64,000 nt of DNA from Actinobacteria bacterium OV320. GTDB lineage: Bacteria; Actinomycetota; Actinomycetes; Streptomycetales; Streptomycetaceae. The translations under genes and the position numbers were made by a program. The stretch covers positions 310,001 through 374,000 of the forward strand of contig LJCX01000019.1 of the NCBI GenBank assembly GCA_001298545.1, read 5' to 3'. Below are positions 61,573 to 64,000 of the stretch, one piece after another. Every line of letters starts with the position of its first letter. Positions within the stretch are counted from its first letter, which is position 1. A model generated the notes under the pieces. The model was given only the letters and a program-made list of their open reading frames with translations, searched no databases and was not told the origin of the DNA.

Positions 61573-63045
61573 ATGAGCAACAGCACCGGAAGAGGCCTCC
61601 AGGCGAATGTCCTGGGCACCTTCGACACGGTGGTGATGGCGGTCGCCGGCAGCGCGCCGGCCTACTCCATCGCCGCCACCACGGCGGTCCTGGCGGGCGC
61701 CGTGGGCCTGGCCGGACCGGCGGCGCTGCTGTACTGCGCGATACCCATGCTGGGCATCGCGCTGGCCTTCAGCCGACTCAGCCGGATCGACGTCAACGCG
61801 GGCGCCAGTTACTCCTGGGTGGGACGCACGCTGCACCCCTTCCTGGGCTTCATCAGCGGCTGGGCGCTGGTGATCTCGGCGACCATCTTCATGGTGGCGG
61901 GATCGCTGCCGGCCGGGTCGATGACGCTGGCCCTGTTCGACGAGGGCCTCGCCGACGACACGGCACTGTCGACCGTCGTCGGCGCCGCCTGGTTCCTGGT
62001 GATGCTGGCGGTGGTGCTGGGCGGGGCCCGGCTCACCGTGCGCGCACAGTTGATCATGTCGGGTGTGGAGCTGGCGATTCTGGCGCTGTTCGCGGTGCTC
62101 GCCGTCTTCCACACGGACACCTCGCTGCCGTTCGACTGGTCCTGGCTCGGATTCAGCCACTTCGACGGGGTGTCCGGCTTCGCCGCGGGGGCGCTGGTCG
62201 CGGCCTTCTACTACTGGGGCTGGGACGTGACCAGCAACCTCAGCGAGGAGACCCGCGACAGCCGCCGAACGACGGGCCTGGCGGGCCTGATCGGGGTGGG
62301 CATCGTCTTTCTCCTCTTCGAGGTCTTCACCATCGCGGTCAACGTCGTCCTCAGCTCGCAGCAGATCGAGAACAACGGGGCCAACGTGCTGGCGGCGCTG
62401 GGCGAGGAGGTGTGGCCGGGCTGGGGCGGCAAGGTGCTGGTCGTGGCCGTGCTGCTGTCCACCGTCGCCACCCTGGAGACGACCCTGATCCAGGTGACGC
62501 GCTCGCTGTTCGCAATGGGCCGGGACCGTACGATGCCGTCCGCGCTGGGCCGGGTGCACCGCACCTGGAACACGCCCTGGGTGGCGATCGCGGTGGTGGG
62601 CGGGGTGGCGCTGGTGCTGTTCGTCGCCTCCAACGCGCTGGGCTCGGTGGGCGACATCCTCGCCGACGCCATCTCGGCGATCGGACTCCAGATCGCCGTC
62701 TACTACGGGCTGGCGGGGCTGGCGGCGGTCGTCGCGTACCGCAAGACGCTGCTGAAGTCCCCTGCCGACTTCCTCCTCGGCGGGCTGTGGCCGCTGTTCG
62801 GCGCCGCGTTCATGTTCTGGATCCTCGTGGAGTCGCTCGGTGAGCTGGCCCCCGCGGCGGTCGCCATCGGCATCGGCGGGCTCGCCGTGGGACTGGTGCC
62901 GATGCTCTGGTACTGGCGGCAGGGCAGCGACTACTACCGCCCCGCCCGGCTGGACGCCTCGCGCACCGTCGAGGCCGACTACGTGCCCGAGGGGCGCCCG
63001 GCGACGCACGCCGCCGGCCACGAGGGTCTCTCCACCGACTTCTGA
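61573..63045 (+). CDS. Amino acid permease (APC superfamily)
   Basis: 490 residues, about twelve transmembrane helices. The APC start GLQANVLGTFDTVVMAVAGSAPAYSI, with the G-x-x-x-P of the substrate site, then FFAMGRDRTMPSALGRVHRT-like loop (SLFAMGRDRTMPSALGRVH), typical of amino acid/polyamine permeases. Probably imports an amino acid or amine. Start ATG 61573 with AAAGCAGC upstream, weak. The unknown gene at 63057 follows directly, so they share a transcript. Confidence 0.88.
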   Translation: MSNSTGRGLQANVLGTFDTVVMAVAGSAPAYSIAATTAVLAGAVGLAGPAALLYCAIPMLGIALAFSRLSRIDVNAGASYSWVGRTLHPFLGFISGWALVISATIFMVAGSLPAGSMTLALFDEGLADDTALSTVVGAAWFLVMLAVVLGGARLTVRAQLIMSGVELAILALFAVLAVFHTDTSLPFDWSWLGFSHFDGVSGFAAGALVAAFYYWGWDVTSNLSEETRDSRRTTGLAGLIGVGIVFLLFEVFTIAVNVVLSSQQIENNGANVLAALGEEVWPGWGGKVLVVAVLLSTVATLETTLIQVTRSLFAMGRDRTMPSALGRVHRTWNTPWVAIAVVGGVALVLFVASNALGSVGDILADAISAIGLQIAVYYGLAGLAAVVAYRKTLLKSPADFLLGGLWPLFGAAFMFWILVESLGELAPAAVAIGIGGLAVGLVPMLWYWRQGSDYYRPARLDASRTVEADYVPEGRPATHAAGHEGLSTDF

Positions 63046-63056
63046 GAGGGGTCCCG

Positions 63057-64000
63057 ATGGCGCGCGACCGCTTCGCTCCCGATTTCGACCCCGACTGCGG
63101 GGACGCTCCCCTCTCCTCCACCCGGCACGACATCGTCATCGGCCGCTGGCAGGGCCTGCGGGACCTGCTGCGCGCCACCGGCCCCGCCTGGCTCGCCCGC
63201 GGTCACCGGGTGCGGCTGCTGGCGCAGGCCTGCGCCGGCAGTTCGACGGTGGAGACCTGGCTGGCCGCCGAGCCGCACAGCGCCGACGCGCTGGTGCTGC
63301 GGGCGGCCACGGAGACGGCCCGGGCGTTCAACCTGGCGATCACCGCGGGCCGTGGTGTGCCGATCGACCAGACCCGGGTCGACGCCGCGGTGCTGTCGTG
63401 CCTGTCCGCCGCCGAGGCGTACCTGGACGACCCGACGCCCTGGACCTCGCTGATCTCGGTCGCCCGTCTCTATCCGGCCGGGGTGCGCCGCCAGGAACTG
63501 GCCCGCTGGTGGGACGAGTTGCACCAGCGGGATCCGTACAGCATGGAGGGCCACCTCCAGGTGCTGCACTACTACTCCGCCCGCTGGCACGGCTCGCACG
63601 GGCTGATGTACGACTTCGCCCGTGACGCGGCCGGCGCGGCCCCGCCGGGCTGTCCGCTGCCGGTGCTGGTGCAGTACGCGCGCGTCGAGGAGTTCCGTCA
63701 CGCCCTCGACACCACGCAGGACCGCTCCACCGCCGTGGGGCTCGGCCAGCACTGGAACAACGACGGCGCCGCCAGCGACGTCCGCCGCACCTGGGAACGC
63801 TGGATCATGGGCCGCAAGGACGACACCGTCGCGCCGGGCGAGCTGCGCGACTTCAACTACCTTGCCCACGCGGCGTGTTCGGCGGGCACCGCGGACGTGG
63901 CGACGCCGCTGCTGCGGATCCTCGGCCACCGGGCGACCCGCACGCCCTGGTCGTACACCGGCGACCCGGTCCAGCAGATCGCCAGACGGCGCAAGGAATG
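63057..64000 (+). CDS. Hypothetical protein, 3' truncated by the window edge
   Basis: At least 314 residues; the frame runs off the end. Start ATG 63057 follows GAGAGG, 11 bp after the permease stop. Alternating helix-forming segments (TWLAAEPHSADALVLRAATE, VAVLSCLSAAEAYL-like, ELARWWDELHQRDPYSMEGHL and QVLHYYSARWHGSH) suggest a tetratricopeptide-like helical protein. Several Trp-rich pairs (WTSL, WWDEL, TWERW). No signal peptide. I do not recognise the family. Confidence 0.7.
   Translation, partial: MARDRFAPDFDPDCGDAPLSSTRHDIVIGRWQGLRDLLRATGPAWLARGHRVRLLAQACAGSSTVETWLAAEPHSADALVLRAATETARAFNLAITAGRGVPIDQTRVDAAVLSCLSAAEAYLDDPTPWTSLISVARLYPAGVRRQELARWWDELHQRDPYSMEGHLQVLHYYSARWHGSHGLMYDFARDAAGAAPPGCPLPVLVQYARVEEFRHALDTTQDRSTAVGLGQHWNNDGAASDVRRTWERWIMGRKDDTVAPGELRDFNYLAHAACSAGTADVATPLLRILGHRATRTPWSYTGDPVQQIARRRKE

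Overview
The window reads as chromosome of a Streptomyces or close relative. GC content is very high, codon third positions are almost all G or C, GTG starts are common and 4-bp ATGA/GTGA stop-start overlaps are frequent. Several families are typical of the genus: DUF1996, DUF5133, DUF5709, PucR/CdaR-type regulators, SpoIIE-type phosphatases and the SAV_5884-type ATP-grasp RiPP maturase. No insertion sequence, CRISPR array or prophage was seen.

Layout. Positions 1-2420 are a gene graveyard around an intact GNAT gene and an intact polyphosphate kinase 2: a phosphoketolase/PNPOx chimera, a universal-stress-protein remnant and a scrambled PucR-type fragment. Positions 2.4-13.3 kb hold a SulP transporter, a hydrolase/MarR pair, a lectin-tailed Ser/Thr kinase, a MarR/tautomerase pair, MsrA, a PadR/quinone-oxidoreductase operon, a monomeric sarcosine-oxidase-like flavoenzyme, and a CbtB-CbtA cobalt transporter operon behind a cobalamin riboswitch. 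At 13.8-15.5 kb there is a 3-hydroxyisobutyryl-CoA hydrolase with a decapitated acyl-CoA dehydrogenase upstream, then a sugar-kinase remnant. At 15.5-21 kb there are a membrane PP2C phosphatase, a His-rich membrane protein plus YcnI (copper), a tRNA-like locus whose halves are in permuted order, and a secreted DUF1996 protein. Positions 21.7-26.9 kb carry a hypothetical gene and a PaoABC-type molybdenum aldehyde dehydrogenase operon. Positions 26.9-33 kb carry a repeat-containing membrane protein, a two-gene ATP-grasp RiPP (graspetide) cassette, DUF5133, an ABC exporter and an aldo/keto reductase. Positions 33-38.3 kb are a five-gene branched-chain amino-acid-type ABC importer operon (livF-G-H-M-binding protein) whose 3' end is tandemly duplicated. 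Positions 38.9-43.4 kb are an exopolysaccharide operon (anchor protein, deacetylase-glycosyltransferase fusion, acyltransferase). Positions 43.7-53.4 kb hold two PucR/CdaR-type regulators, a large LuxR-family ATPase regulator, a PET-hydrolase-like secreted cutinase and a PLP decarboxylase. Positions 53.5-64 kb hold a Gfo/Idh oxidoreductase, a GNAT, a second PP2C phosphatase overlapping an MMPL exporter, a soluble transhydrogenase, DUF5709, an amino acid permease and a partial unknown gene.

The observation most worth a second look is at 18415-18518. A 3' tRNA half (18429-18472) is followed after two bases by a 5' tRNA half (18475-18503). Rejoined, they form a fully paired tRNA with anticodon GTC, and the flanks can pair with each other. 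Others are the graspetide cassette, the fold-back fragment at 2311-2363 that matches the regulator gene at 44.6 kb exactly on both strands, the 172-bp duplication at 33.0-33.4 kb, and the cutinase.
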